64,000 nucleotides of DNA from Palsa-504 sp963789225 (GTDB lineage: Bacteria > Actinomycetota > Actinomycetes > Streptosporangiales > Streptosporangiaceae), in NCBI GenBank assembly GCA_963789225.1, contig CAWBKD010000030.1, positions 186,001 to 250,000 on the forward strand. Direction: 5' to 3'. Shown here one piece after another: positions 55,087 to 61,989 of this stretch (positions within the stretch are counted from its first letter, which is position 1; every line of letters starts with the position of its first letter). The translations under genes were made by a program, and so were the position numbers. Below the pieces are notes generated by a model. That model was not told where the DNA came from and made no database searches. It saw only the letters and a list, made by a program, of their open reading frames with translations.

Positions 55087-55578
55087 TCATGGGGGCGGGA
55101 CCGCACTCTGCCCACCCGGGCGTAGGCCGTCCCGGGAATGCGGGCGCCACAGATTGCCCAGGTAGGCGGCTGTCGGCTCGCCTCCGCGAGCATGCAGGGC
55201 GCGCAGGTACCCGGCCAGCGGCGGGCGCACATCCAGCCCGGCGAGCTGGCCGAGCGGGACGAACTGGGCTTCGGTGTCCGCCTCCCGGGGCCTAGGCTGG
55301 CCGCGCCCGTCCGCCGTGGCCAGGAAGACCAGATCGACGGTGCGCAGCGTGGACCCGGGTCCCAGGGCTTCCAGGACGAAGGCGACCCGCGCCGGATCCA
55401 CCGACAGCCCAGTTTCCTCCAGGGTCTCCCGCCTGGCGCACGCGACCATGCTCTCGCCGGGACGTGGCGTGCCGCCAGGCAGCACCCAGTCGTCGCTGCC
55501 ATTGCGGCTGCGGCGCACCAGCAGCACGGCATCGTCGCGGAACACGATGACAGAACAGCGTACGTCGATCGAATCCAT
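55087..55578 (-). CDS. NUDIX hydrolase
   Basis: The 163-residue product has a complete NUDIX box, GGTPRPGESMVACARRETLE followed by ETGLSV. It starts at ATG 55578, 17 nt after the PAP2 gene. NUDIX enzymes hydrolyse nucleoside diphosphates linked to another moiety and need Mg. It is the third gene of an operon headed by riboswitch 8. The substrate cannot be told. Confidence 0.85.
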   Translation of the reverse strand: MDSIDVRCSVIVFRDDAVLLVRRSRNGSDDWVLPGGTPRPGESMVACARRETLEETGLSVDPARVAFVLEALGPGSTLRTVDLVFLATADGRGQPRPREADTEAQFVPLGQLAGLDVRPPLAGYLRALHARGGEPTAAYLGNLWRPHSRDGLRPGGQSAVPPP

Positions 55579-55595
55579 GAGCGTCTTCTTCCTGG

Positions 55596-56192
55596 TCAGC
55601 CGGGTTTCGGTCGGTCCGGGGCGGTCAGGCGCAGCCATCCCTCGGCGAACAGCCAGCCCGCGACCACATCGGCGGGCCAGTGCACGCCCAGGTAGACCCG
55701 GCTGGCGCCGACCGCAGCGCCGGCCAGGGCCGGTGCGGCCCGCGCAGCGGCGCCGCGCGCGCCAAGAGCGCGCGCGCACGCTCCGGCGGCCAGCACGGCA
55801 AGGGTAGTGTGCTTCGACGGCAGGCTGAAACCCTCCGGCTCGCTCAGCCAGGCCTCTGCCGTGGGACGCTGCCGAGCGATCACCCGTGACAGGCGCCGCC
55901 TGGCGACCGCCCCGCTGGCCACGACCAGGCACGGCAGGCACGCACCGCGCAAGCCATCCCGGCGCGCGACGCAGGCGGCCGCCAGCAGCGGGTATACCAC
56001 GCCCGGCTCGGCCAGCGCGCTGAGTGCCCGCGCGGCTACCGTTCCCGCCGGGCAGCGGCTCGCCAGGACGGCCCGGAAACCTGCGTGGTCCGCGCGGGCC
56101 AGCCACCCCCGGTCGGCGGTGGCCGCCAAGGCCACCGGTCCGGCGAACGCCATGATCGCCGCCCCGACCCGGCGGCGCCCGGTCAGCGCCAT
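55596..56192 (-). CDS. PAP2-family membrane phosphatase
   Basis: The 198-residue product has several membrane segments and the three PAP2 motif regions: RLSRVIARQRP in place of the usual K-x6-RP, PSKHTT in place of PSGHTT, and SRVYLGVHWPADVVAGW. The PSGH Gly is Lys, so activity may differ from the standard enzyme. It would dephosphorylate a lipid phosphate at the membrane. Its start overlaps the preceding gene by 10 nt. Confidence 0.82.
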   Translation of the reverse strand: MALTGRRRVGAAIMAFAGPVALAATADRGWLARADHAGFRAVLASRCPAGTVAARALSALAEPGVVYPLLAAACVARRDGLRGACLPCLVVASGAVARRRLSRVIARQRPTAEAWLSEPEGFSLPSKHTTLAVLAAGACARALGARGAAARAAPALAGAAVGASRVYLGVHWPADVVAGWLFAEGWLRLTAPDRPKPG

Positions 56193-56539
56193 GCGTTGTC
56201 GGCGCGCCGCGCCGCCTCCCGCGCCAGGCGAGGCATCACGGCCACGAGCACCTCCTCCGCCCGGCCGTGGGCGCTGGCACCGACCCACAGCCGCCAGGTC
56301 TCCGGCCGCCCTGAGCGGTCACGCAGCCGACGACCCGGCAGGCGGGCAGGAGCCGCGTAACCGGGCACCCCAGCGTCGGCCAGCGCACCGAGCACATCCG
56401 CCACGACATGCCCGCTGATCTCCAGGACCGGTGCCCACGCGGCGTCATCCAGGCCATTCCCGTATCCGCCGGACGGCAGCCACCACAGGCGGCCGGGCCG
56501 TGCGCCCTGCTCGGCGGGTCGTGATACCGGAGCCATCAT
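56183..56539 (-). CDS. Protein of unknown function behind riboswitch 8
   Basis: The 118-residue product starts at ATG 56539 (or 56536) with GGGAGG 9-14 nt upstream. It has WWLPSGGYGNGLDDAAW, ISGHVVADVLGALADAGVPG and EEVLVAVMPRLAREAARRAD. No family is recognised. It is the first gene of a fluoride-riboswitch operon with PAP2 and NUDIX genes. Confidence 0.65.
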   Translation of the reverse strand: MMAPVSRPAEQGARPGRLWWLPSGGYGNGLDDAAWAPVLEISGHVVADVLGALADAGVPGYAAPARLPGRRLRDRSGRPETWRLWVGASAHGRAEEVLVAVMPRLAREAARRADNAWR

Positions 56540-56563
56540 CCTGTCCTGCCTCCCGCACACCAA

Positions 56564-56631
56564 GAGCAGGACCCATCGGCCATCCGGCAATCCCACGCGG
56601 CAGGAATGCGTCCGCGCGGACGCGGCGGGGT
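56564..56631 (-). promoter_or_regulatory. Fluoride riboswitch 8
   Basis: On the minus strand P1/loop is GGCGGTGGACCCCGCC (56614-56629), an inner stem CGTCCGCGCGGACG follows, and the core is GGCCGATGGGTCCTGC. The pseudoknot is perfect (GGACC with GGTCC), a sequence unlike any of the other copies but compensated on both sides. The 6-38 pair is G-C; A40 and U48 are present. GTCCTGC of the core is exactly complementary to GCAGGAC between the Shine-Dalgarno and the ATG. Confidence 0.92.
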
Positions 56632-56782
56632 CCACCGCCGGGCGGATAAAACCACCATCCACTATTTTACGGCATCGGACCCTGGCCATCCGGTGGGCAG
56701 GCAGCCCGCGTAACCGCACTTCCCCGAAGCGCGGCGCGCTAAAGCGCCACGTCAGGTCAGGCGCGCGCCCGAGAGAGCGTCT

Positions 56783-57121
56783 TCAGCTGACTTCGCTGAT
56801 CGTCTTGCCGCAAGCCTGGGCCAGCGCGCGAGCAGCAGCGCCCGCGCTGCCGTAGACGCCGATCTGCTGTGACCGGTGTCTCAGCACGGCCACCCAGCGC
56901 TCCTGCGGGCCAGCGGGTCCTTCCCTCCGCACGTGCCCGAGGTGCTCACCGTCGTAGGTGACCAACTGGATGACATCGGAGCGCTGCTCCAGGCGGGCGC
57001 GGGCCAGGCCGCGCGTTCCCGCCAGTTTCTCCAGCACACTCTGCTCCTGCAGGTGCCAGCTCGCCGCCCACACGACCCGCTCGGCCTGCCGGATCACCTC
57101 AAGGGCGTCAGCGTCGTCCAT
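56783..57121 (-). CDS. Protein of unknown function next to ettA
   Basis: The 112-residue product (MDDADALEVIRQAERVVWAA) is alpha/beta in character with EHLGHVRREGPAGPQERWVA and a C-terminal helix (GAAARALAQACGKTISEV). It starts 17 nt after the ABC-F gene and is therefore likely part of the same riboswitch-controlled transcript. No family is recognised. A longer N-terminus is possible but would run into ettA. Confidence 0.55.
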   Translation of the reverse strand: MDDADALEVIRQAERVVWAASWHLQEQSVLEKLAGTRGLARARLEQRSDVIQLVTYDGEHLGHVRREGPAGPQERWVAVLRHRSQQIGVYGSAGAAARALAQACGKTISEVS

Positions 57122-57138
57122 GACTGCCCCCGCGCCGG

Positions 57139-58797
57139 TCAGCGCGTCAGCGGTCGGTAGGTGACCCGGTGCGGGCGGGCCGCGTCCTCGCCCAGCCGGG
57201 CGATCTTGGCCTGCTCGTAGGCGGCGAAGTTGCCCTCCAACCAGTACCAGGCGGCCCCGCCCTCCCAGGCCAGGATGTGGGTTGCGACCCGGTCCAGGAA
57301 CCACCGGTCGTGGCTGGTGATCACCGCGCAGCCGGGGAACTCGCCCAGTGCACGCTCTAGCGAGGCCAGCGTCTCCACATCCAGGTCGTTGGCGGGCTCG
57401 TCCAGCAGGAGCAGGTTCCCGCCCTGCCTGAGGGTCAGCGCTAGGTTCACCCGGCCCCGCTCCCCGCCGGACATCAGCCCGGCCGGTTTTTGCTGGTCCG
57501 ATCCCTTGAACCCGAACGCGGCCACGTACGCGCGGCTGGGGATGTCGGCTTGTCCGGCTGGGATGAACGCCTCACCGCCCGAGATCACCTCCCACACGGT
57601 CTTATCCGGGCCGATCCCGGCCCGCAGCTGATCCACGTAGGAAATCCGTACCGTCTCGCCGATCCTGATCGTCCCGGCGTCCGGCTGCTCCACACCCAGG
57701 ATCATCCTCAGCAAGGTGGTCTTGCCCACCCCGTTCGGACCGATCACCCCGACGATGTCGTTCGGCGGCAGGCTGAAGCTCAGGTCCTCGATCAGCATCC
57801 GGTCCCCGAACCCCTTGACCAGGTGCTCGGCCTCGACAACCAGGCTGCCCAGCCGGGGACCGGGCGGGATCTGGATCTCCTCGAAGTCCAGCTTGGTCCG
57901 GGACGTGGCCTCGGCGGCCATCTGCTCGTACCGGTCCAGCCGGGCGCGGCTCTTGGCCTGGCGGGCGCGCGGACTGGACAGTACCCACTCCAGTTCCTGT
58001 TCCAGCCGCCTGCGTAGCTTGGCGTCCCGCTGCCCCTCCACCTTCATCCGGGAGGCCTTGGTCTCCAGGTAAGTTGTGTAGTTGCCTTCGTACGGGTAGG
58101 CGTGGCCGCGGTCCAGCTCAAGGATCCAGCCGGCCACGTTGTCCAGGAAGTACCGGTCGTGGGTCACCGCGACCACCGTGCCCGGGTACTTGGCCAGGTG
58201 CTGCTCCAGCCACTGCACGCTCTCGGCGTCGAGGTGGTTGGTCGGCTCGTCCAGCAGGAGCAGGTCCGGCTGGGCTAGCAGCAGCCGGCACAGCGCCACC
58301 CGGCGCCGCTCCCCGCCGGACAGGCTGGCGACCGCGGCATCGGGCGGGGGGCAGCGCAGCGCATCCATTGCCTGCTCCAGGCGGCTGTCCAGGTCCCAGG
58401 CGTCCCGGTGATCGAGTTGCTCCTGCAGCCGGCCCATCTCTTCGAGTAGCTCGTCGGAGCAGTCCGCCGCCAGTTTCGCGGCGATCTCGTTGTACCGGTC
58501 GATGAGCGCCTTGGTCTCGCCGACGCCCTCCTCCACGTTGCCGAGCACCGTCTTGCCTTCGTCCAGCACCGGTTCTTGCGGCATGATCCCGACGCGGTAG
58601 CCCGGCATGAGACGGACCTCGCCGTTGGACGCCGGCTCGAGCCCCGCCATCATCCGCAGCAGCGTGGATTTCCCCATGCCATTCGGCCCGACCACGCCGA
58701 TCTTCGCGCCGGGCAGGAACGCCAGCGTCACATCGTCGAGGACCACCTTGCCGTCATAGGACTTCCGGGCATGGCTGAGGGCCAGGATCTGTTTCAT
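57139..58797 (-). CDS. ettA: ABC-F translational throttle protein EttA
   Basis: The 552-residue product has two ABC domains: VGPNGMGKSTLLRMMAG, LSGGERRRVALCRLLL, LLLLDEPTNHLD and then IGPNGVGKTTLLRMILG, MSGGERGRVNLALTLR, LLLLDEPANDLD. The region between them has the PtIM arm (KVEGQRDAKLRRRLEQELEW), and GVGETKALIDRYNEIAAKL is typical of EttA. EttA binds the ribosomal E site and tunes initiation by the ATP/ADP ratio. It is unusual for this gene to be under a fluoride riboswitch. Confidence 0.92.
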   Translation of the reverse strand: MKQILALSHARKSYDGKVVLDDVTLAFLPGAKIGVVGPNGMGKSTLLRMMAGLEPASNGEVRLMPGYRVGIMPQEPVLDEGKTVLGNVEEGVGETKALIDRYNEIAAKLAADCSDELLEEMGRLQEQLDHRDAWDLDSRLEQAMDALRCPPPDAAVASLSGGERRRVALCRLLLAQPDLLLLDEPTNHLDAESVQWLEQHLAKYPGTVVAVTHDRYFLDNVAGWILELDRGHAYPYEGNYTTYLETKASRMKVEGQRDAKLRRRLEQELEWVLSSPRARQAKSRARLDRYEQMAAEATSRTKLDFEEIQIPPGPRLGSLVVEAEHLVKGFGDRMLIEDLSFSLPPNDIVGVIGPNGVGKTTLLRMILGVEQPDAGTIRIGETVRISYVDQLRAGIGPDKTVWEVISGGEAFIPAGQADIPSRAYVAAFGFKGSDQQKPAGLMSGGERGRVNLALTLRQGGNLLLLDEPANDLDVETLASLERALGEFPGCAVITSHDRWFLDRVATHILAWEGGAAWYWLEGNFAAYEQAKIARLGEDAARPHRVTYRPLTR

Positions 58798-58813
58798 GCG
58801 GCATGCGCGCCTT

Positions 58814-58870
58814 TCCCTGCTGAGCAGGGACCGTTGGCACTAGCGCTGTTGCGGCGAGCCCCTCCGCCAC
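58814..58870 (-). promoter_or_regulatory. Fluoride riboswitch 9 with Shine-Dalgarno hairpin (ettA)
   Basis: On the minus strand P1/loop is GGCGGAGGGGCTCGCC (58853-58868) and the core is GCCAACGGTCCCTGCTC. The 6-38 pair is G-C, loop GGGGC pairs with GTCCC with one G-U, A40 and U48 are present. TCCCTGCTCAGCAGGGA (58814-58830) is a perfect palindrome that competes with the aptamer and covers the Shine-Dalgarno GGGAAAGG. TAACCT upstream may be the -10. Confidence 0.9.
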
Positions 58871-58962
58871 CTTCAAGGTTACCCGGCCGACCCGGAGAAC
58901 CTGCCGCAGCGAGCGTCCAGCGGCCGCTGGACCTGCGCGGGAACGTGCGTATCGGGGAATGC

Positions 58963-58991
58963 TTTACTGGCCGAGAAGCTGGAATTATGCT
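58963..58991 (+). promoter_or_regulatory. Promoter before riboswitch 10
   Basis: TTTACT (58963-58968) and TATGCT (58986-58991) are spaced by 17 nt. The predicted transcription start, around 58998, is just before the aptamer at 59002. This is the best promoter match in the island. Confidence 0.6.
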
Positions 58992-59001
58992 CAGGATAGG
59001 T

Positions 59002-59053
59002 ACGGCGGAGGGGCTCGCCGTAAATTTGCGGTTACCGCCAACGGTCCCTGCCC
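59002..59053 (+). promoter_or_regulatory. Fluoride riboswitch 10
   Basis: P1/loop is GGCGGAGGGGCTCGCC (59004-59019), an inner stem GCGG/CCGC with loop TTA follows, and the core is GCCAACGGTCCCTGCC. The 6-38 pair is G-C, the pseudoknot has one G-U, A40 and U48 are present. GGTCC can pair with GGGCC next to the Shine-Dalgarno GGAGG at 59063. It is divergent from riboswitch 9; the two aptamers are back to back. Confidence 0.9.
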
Positions 59054-59078
59054 AGCACGGGTGGAGGGCCGATGCTTC

Positions 59079-60113
59079 ATGCTCGACCGTAGATCCGGTA
59101 CGGCCGACGTTCCCGTTGAAGGCACGCCGCTGTCATGCCGGTACTGCCACGTCGGCCAGGACGCCGCGCTTGCCCGGGACGGGTCGGACCCGGCCGGGCT
59201 CGCCCACTTGTACCTGTGCCAGGGGTTGTCGACCTACGCGATCGGCGAGATCACCGGGCTGGACCGGCAACGGGTGACGAGGATGCTGCGTCGGACGGGC
59301 GTAGAGCTGCGGCCCCGCGGCGCAGGTCGGCAGCGACCGCTCCGCCGAGACGACCCACTTCTCCTGCCGCGGGTCCTGGCGGAGTTGTATGTGGTAGGAC
59401 GGCTCGGCTCCCCGCAGATCGCCGCGATCACCGGCCTGTCGGACCGGACGGTCCGCGACCGGCTGCGCCGCTATGGCATCCACGTACGCACCCGGGGCGG
59501 CTGGAACCGCGAAGACCGCCAGCTAGTAGCCGCTGAGGTCCTGGAAGACCTGTACATCCAGCTAGGCTTGACCGCCGATGAGGTCGGCCGACGGCTGGGC
59601 ACCTCCCGCAGCACCGTACTGCGCAGCGCGCATGCCCTGGGCGTACCCGTCCGGGCCGGCGGGATCGTCCGGGAGCCGGGCCCGGAAGAGATCAAGCTAG
59701 TCGAGGCGCTGTATGCCGACCCGCTGATCGCTGCGGTACTGGACGTCCGCGACATCCCTCGGGTGCCGCCCGGCGGAACAATCTGGCAGCGCTTCCCCGA
59801 CCCGGTACCGCTGACCAACGCGCTGGTCAAGGACCTGTACTGGGGCTGCGGCGCCGCGTTGACCCACATCGAGCTGCTCACCGGCCAGCCGGCCATGACC
59901 GTACGCGGGTTCATGCGCCGAGCCGGCATCCCGCTGCGCCACCCTGGCGGGCGGACCCCCTTCCTGCGCCGCTGGCGCGCTGGCCTGAAGGCGGCGTGGA
60001 AGGCCTCCCGCATCGGCCCGCAACCACCCGCGGACCGCACCGGCGATCCGCATCGCAGCCAGGTCGGCCGCCGTGGCCGACCAGGGGACAGAATAGGAGT
60101 GATGCCCAAATGA
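59079..60113 (+). CDS. Multi-HTH DNA-binding protein behind riboswitch 10
   Basis: The 344-residue product starts at ATG 59079 with GGAGG 11 nt upstream. It has a CRYCHVG motif near residue 20, then four helix-turn-helix-like repeats (STYAIGEITGLDRQRVTRML, GSPQIAAITGLSDRTVRDRL, TADEVGRRLGTSRSTVLRSA, TGQPAMTVRGFMRRAGIPL). It resembles resolvase-type or transposon-type regulators but no recombinase domain is seen. Its role may be a regulator of the fluoride response. It overlaps the satP gene by four nt (ATGA). Confidence 0.65.
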   Translation: MLDRRSGTADVPVEGTPLSCRYCHVGQDAALARDGSDPAGLAHLYLCQGLSTYAIGEITGLDRQRVTRMLRRTGVELRPRGAGRQRPLRRDDPLLLPRVLAELYVVGRLGSPQIAAITGLSDRTVRDRLRRYGIHVRTRGGWNREDRQLVAAEVLEDLYIQLGLTADEVGRRLGTSRSTVLRSAHALGVPVRAGGIVREPGPEEIKLVEALYADPLIAAVLDVRDIPRVPPGGTIWQRFPDPVPLTNALVKDLYWGCGAALTHIELLTGQPAMTVRGFMRRAGIPLRHPGGRTPFLRRWRAGLKAAWKASRIGPQPPADRTGDPHRSQVGRRGRPGDRIGVMPK

Positions 60114-60742
60114 CGACATCAGGTACGGTCGGCCAGCAAGCCGAGCCAGTCCGGCAGGTCCCGCCGGCCAAGGGGGGGATGGCCAACCCGGCGCCGTGGG
60201 CGGTGACCGCGTTCGCTACCACCTCGTTCATGATCGGCATGTACCAGACCCACTTGCTGAATAATGCCGGGATCGCCATCGTGCTGCCGGCGGCGTTCTT
60301 CTTCGGGGGTCTGGTGCAGATCATCGTCGCGATCATGGAGTTCACCCGCGGCAACCTGTTCGCCGGAGCGGTGTTCGGCACGTACGGGCCGTTCTGGGTG
60401 ATACTCGGCGCATTCAACACGCTCTACGCCGCCGGCGTGCCTCCGGTGCAGCTCAACGATGCGACCAGCCTGTTCCTCGCGGTGTTCGCGGTGATCAGCT
60501 TTTACCTGGCGATCGCCTCGCTGCGCACCGACCTGGTGCTGACCGTGATAATCTGGCTGATCTTCGTCGGCCTGACCGTGCTGGCGGTCGGCGCCGGGGC
60601 CAACAACGTAGACATTACCGAGGCCGGCGGCTGGATCGTCCTGGTCTTTGCCGTGTTGGCCTGGTACCACGCCGCCGGGGACATTATCGAGTCCACCTTC
60701 GGCCGCAAGATCCTCCCGTTCGGCCCTCCGCTGGTCAAGTAG
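60110..60742 (+). CDS. satP: Acetate/succinate uptake transporter, GPR1/FUN34/SatP family
   Basis: The 210-residue product has six membrane segments and the family signature region NPAPWAVTAFATTSFMIGMY, with GLVQIIVAIMEFTRGNLFAG and FGTYGPFWVILGAFNTLYAA. This family transports acetate and succinate, probably with protons. ATG 60110 overlaps the stop of the preceding gene, so it is under riboswitch 10. A link to fluoride may be through fluoroacetate or through acid stress, both speculative. Confidence 0.85.
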   Translation: MTTSGTVGQQAEPVRQVPPAKGGMANPAPWAVTAFATTSFMIGMYQTHLLNNAGIAIVLPAAFFFGGLVQIIVAIMEFTRGNLFAGAVFGTYGPFWVILGAFNTLYAAGVPPVQLNDATSLFLAVFAVISFYLAIASLRTDLVLTVIIWLIFVGLTVLAVGAGANNVDITEAGGWIVLVFAVLAWYHAAGDIIESTFGRKILPFGPPLVK

Positions 60743-60760
60743 GCCACAGCCGACGCAATC

Positions 60761-60794
60761 GCGCGGGCGGGCCCGAGCCCGGGCCCGCCCGCGC
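60761..60794 (+). terminator. Strong GC hairpin after satP
   Basis: A perfect 15-bp stem, GCGCGGGCGGGCCCG with CGGGCCCGCCCGCGC and an AGCC loop, lies 19 nt after the satP stop. There is no T-run. It ends the riboswitch 10 operon. The rest of the gap to 60903 shows nothing. Confidence 0.75.
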
Positions 60795-60903
60795 CCCAAC
60801 GGTCATCCCCTTCGCGTGCGGCCGATCCCAGGCTCTTAACTCTGGACCGGGATCGGACGCCGGTCTCGGGCTCTTCTCCTGCTCGGAATCTGGAGGTGAC
60901 CTG

Positions 60904-60954
60904 ATGACCGTGACCAAGCAGAAGCGGCGGGCAGGGAGGGGTCATGCAGGGTGA
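60904..60954 (+). CDS. Possible leader ORF overlapping the NUDIX gene
   Basis: ATG 60904 follows GGAGGTGACCTG and gives a 16-residue basic peptide (MTVTKQKRRAGRGHAG) whose stop overlaps the ATG of the next gene. The pattern is like the leader at 46121. The NUDIX gene also has its own GGGAGGGG at 60934, so coupling is less needed. Confidence 0.35.
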   Translation: MTVTKQKRRAGRGHAG

Positions 60955-61855
60955 TGGCGACCGGGTGATCCGGGCGGCGGGCGGGGTGTTGTGGAGATCA
61001 TCGGCCAGCGGGACTGTCGAGGTGGCGCTGGTACACCGGCCGGAATACGACGACTGGTCGCTGCCGAAGGGCAAGCTACGCCGCGGCGAGCATCCGCTGA
61101 TCACCGCGTGCCGGGAAGTGGCCGAGGAGACCGGGATCCGGGCGATTGCCGGCAAGCGGCGGGAGGTCGAACACTACAACACCGCCCGCGGCCCCAAGGC
61201 CGTGGAGTACTGGGCGATGCACGGCCCCGACGCCCCCTTCAGGCCGACGCGGGAAGTGGACCACCTGGCGTGGGTGCCGTTGGCGGACGCCCGGCGGCTT
61301 GACTACCAGGGCGACGCCTACGCTATCGACGCGCTGAGGTCGCTGGCCGACAGCGTCCGCTCCGGCTCGGCGGTGCTGCTCGTGCGAAACGCCCGCGCCG
61401 TGCCTGCTGGACGATGGCACGACGCCGGGGGTTACCGCCTGCTGGCCGCCAAGGGACGGGAACAGGCGGAGAATCTGCGCCGGACGCTGCCAGCCTTCGC
61501 GCCATCCCGGCTGCTTTCGGCATCCGAGGCCCGTTTCGTGGACACCATGCGACCGCTGAGCGCGGAGCTCGGGGTGGCGGTCGAAATCGAGCTGACGTTC
61601 GGCGAAGAGGAATATTCCGAACGTCCCAGGCACGGCCTGACCCGGATCCTTGAACTCGCGGACGGCAGCAGTACTAGCGCCGTGTGCGCGCCCGGCGCCG
61701 TGATCCGGCACCTGCTCGCTACCCTCGCCGAGGAAGCGGGCCTGGACGTGAGGGAATATCCGGCGGTAAAGGGCAGCGTGTGGGCGTTGTTCTTTTCCGG
61801 TGGCCGACTCGCCGCAGCGGACTACTATCCGGTTCTCACCAGCCCGCGACCCTGA
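60944..61855 (+). CDS. NUDIX hydrolase fused to a degenerate histidine-phosphatase domain (MutT1-like)
   Basis: The 303-residue product has an N-terminal NUDIX domain (GKLRRGEHPLITACREVAEE, then TGIRA) and a C-terminal domain of the histidine phosphatase superfamily. Mycobacterial MutT1 has the same two-domain layout and hydrolyses 8-oxo-GTP and Ap-type nucleotides. The catalytic RHG motif reads LLVRNARAV here, so the phospho-accepting His is Asn. The NUDIX half looks intact; the phosphatase half is probably inactive. Confidence 0.82.
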   Translation: MQGDGDRVIRAAGGVLWRSSASGTVEVALVHRPEYDDWSLPKGKLRRGEHPLITACREVAEETGIRAIAGKRREVEHYNTARGPKAVEYWAMHGPDAPFRPTREVDHLAWVPLADARRLDYQGDAYAIDALRSLADSVRSGSAVLLVRNARAVPAGRWHDAGGYRLLAAKGREQAENLRRTLPAFAPSRLLSASEARFVDTMRPLSAELGVAVEIELTFGEEEYSERPRHGLTRILELADGSSTSAVCAPGAVIRHLLATLAEEAGLDVREYPAVKGSVWALFFSGGRLAAADYYPVLTSPRP

Positions 61856-61889
61856 TATGGCGGGCGGCGCCGATATGGCGGGCGGCGCC
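61854..61889. repeat. Two tandem 18-bp repeats
   Basis: GATATGGCGGGCGGCGCC occurs twice in direct tandem at and after the NUDIX stop. Nothing further is seen in the gap up to 61989. Confidence 0.8.
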
Positions 61890-61989
61890 GCCCGGCGGGT
61901 GATGGTGGCACCTACACCAGGGACTGGCGGGCGAAGTCAAGCATCCGCACCGTCGTCGGCGGCGAAGCCGCCCTTTCGGGCTACCCGGT

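Noticed and set aside
61895..61940. GGCGGGTGATGGTGGCACC resembled the P1/loop of a fluoride riboswitch.
   Set aside because: No core of the type GCTGATGG or GCCAACGG follows within 80 nt, and no plus-strand gene lies downstream.
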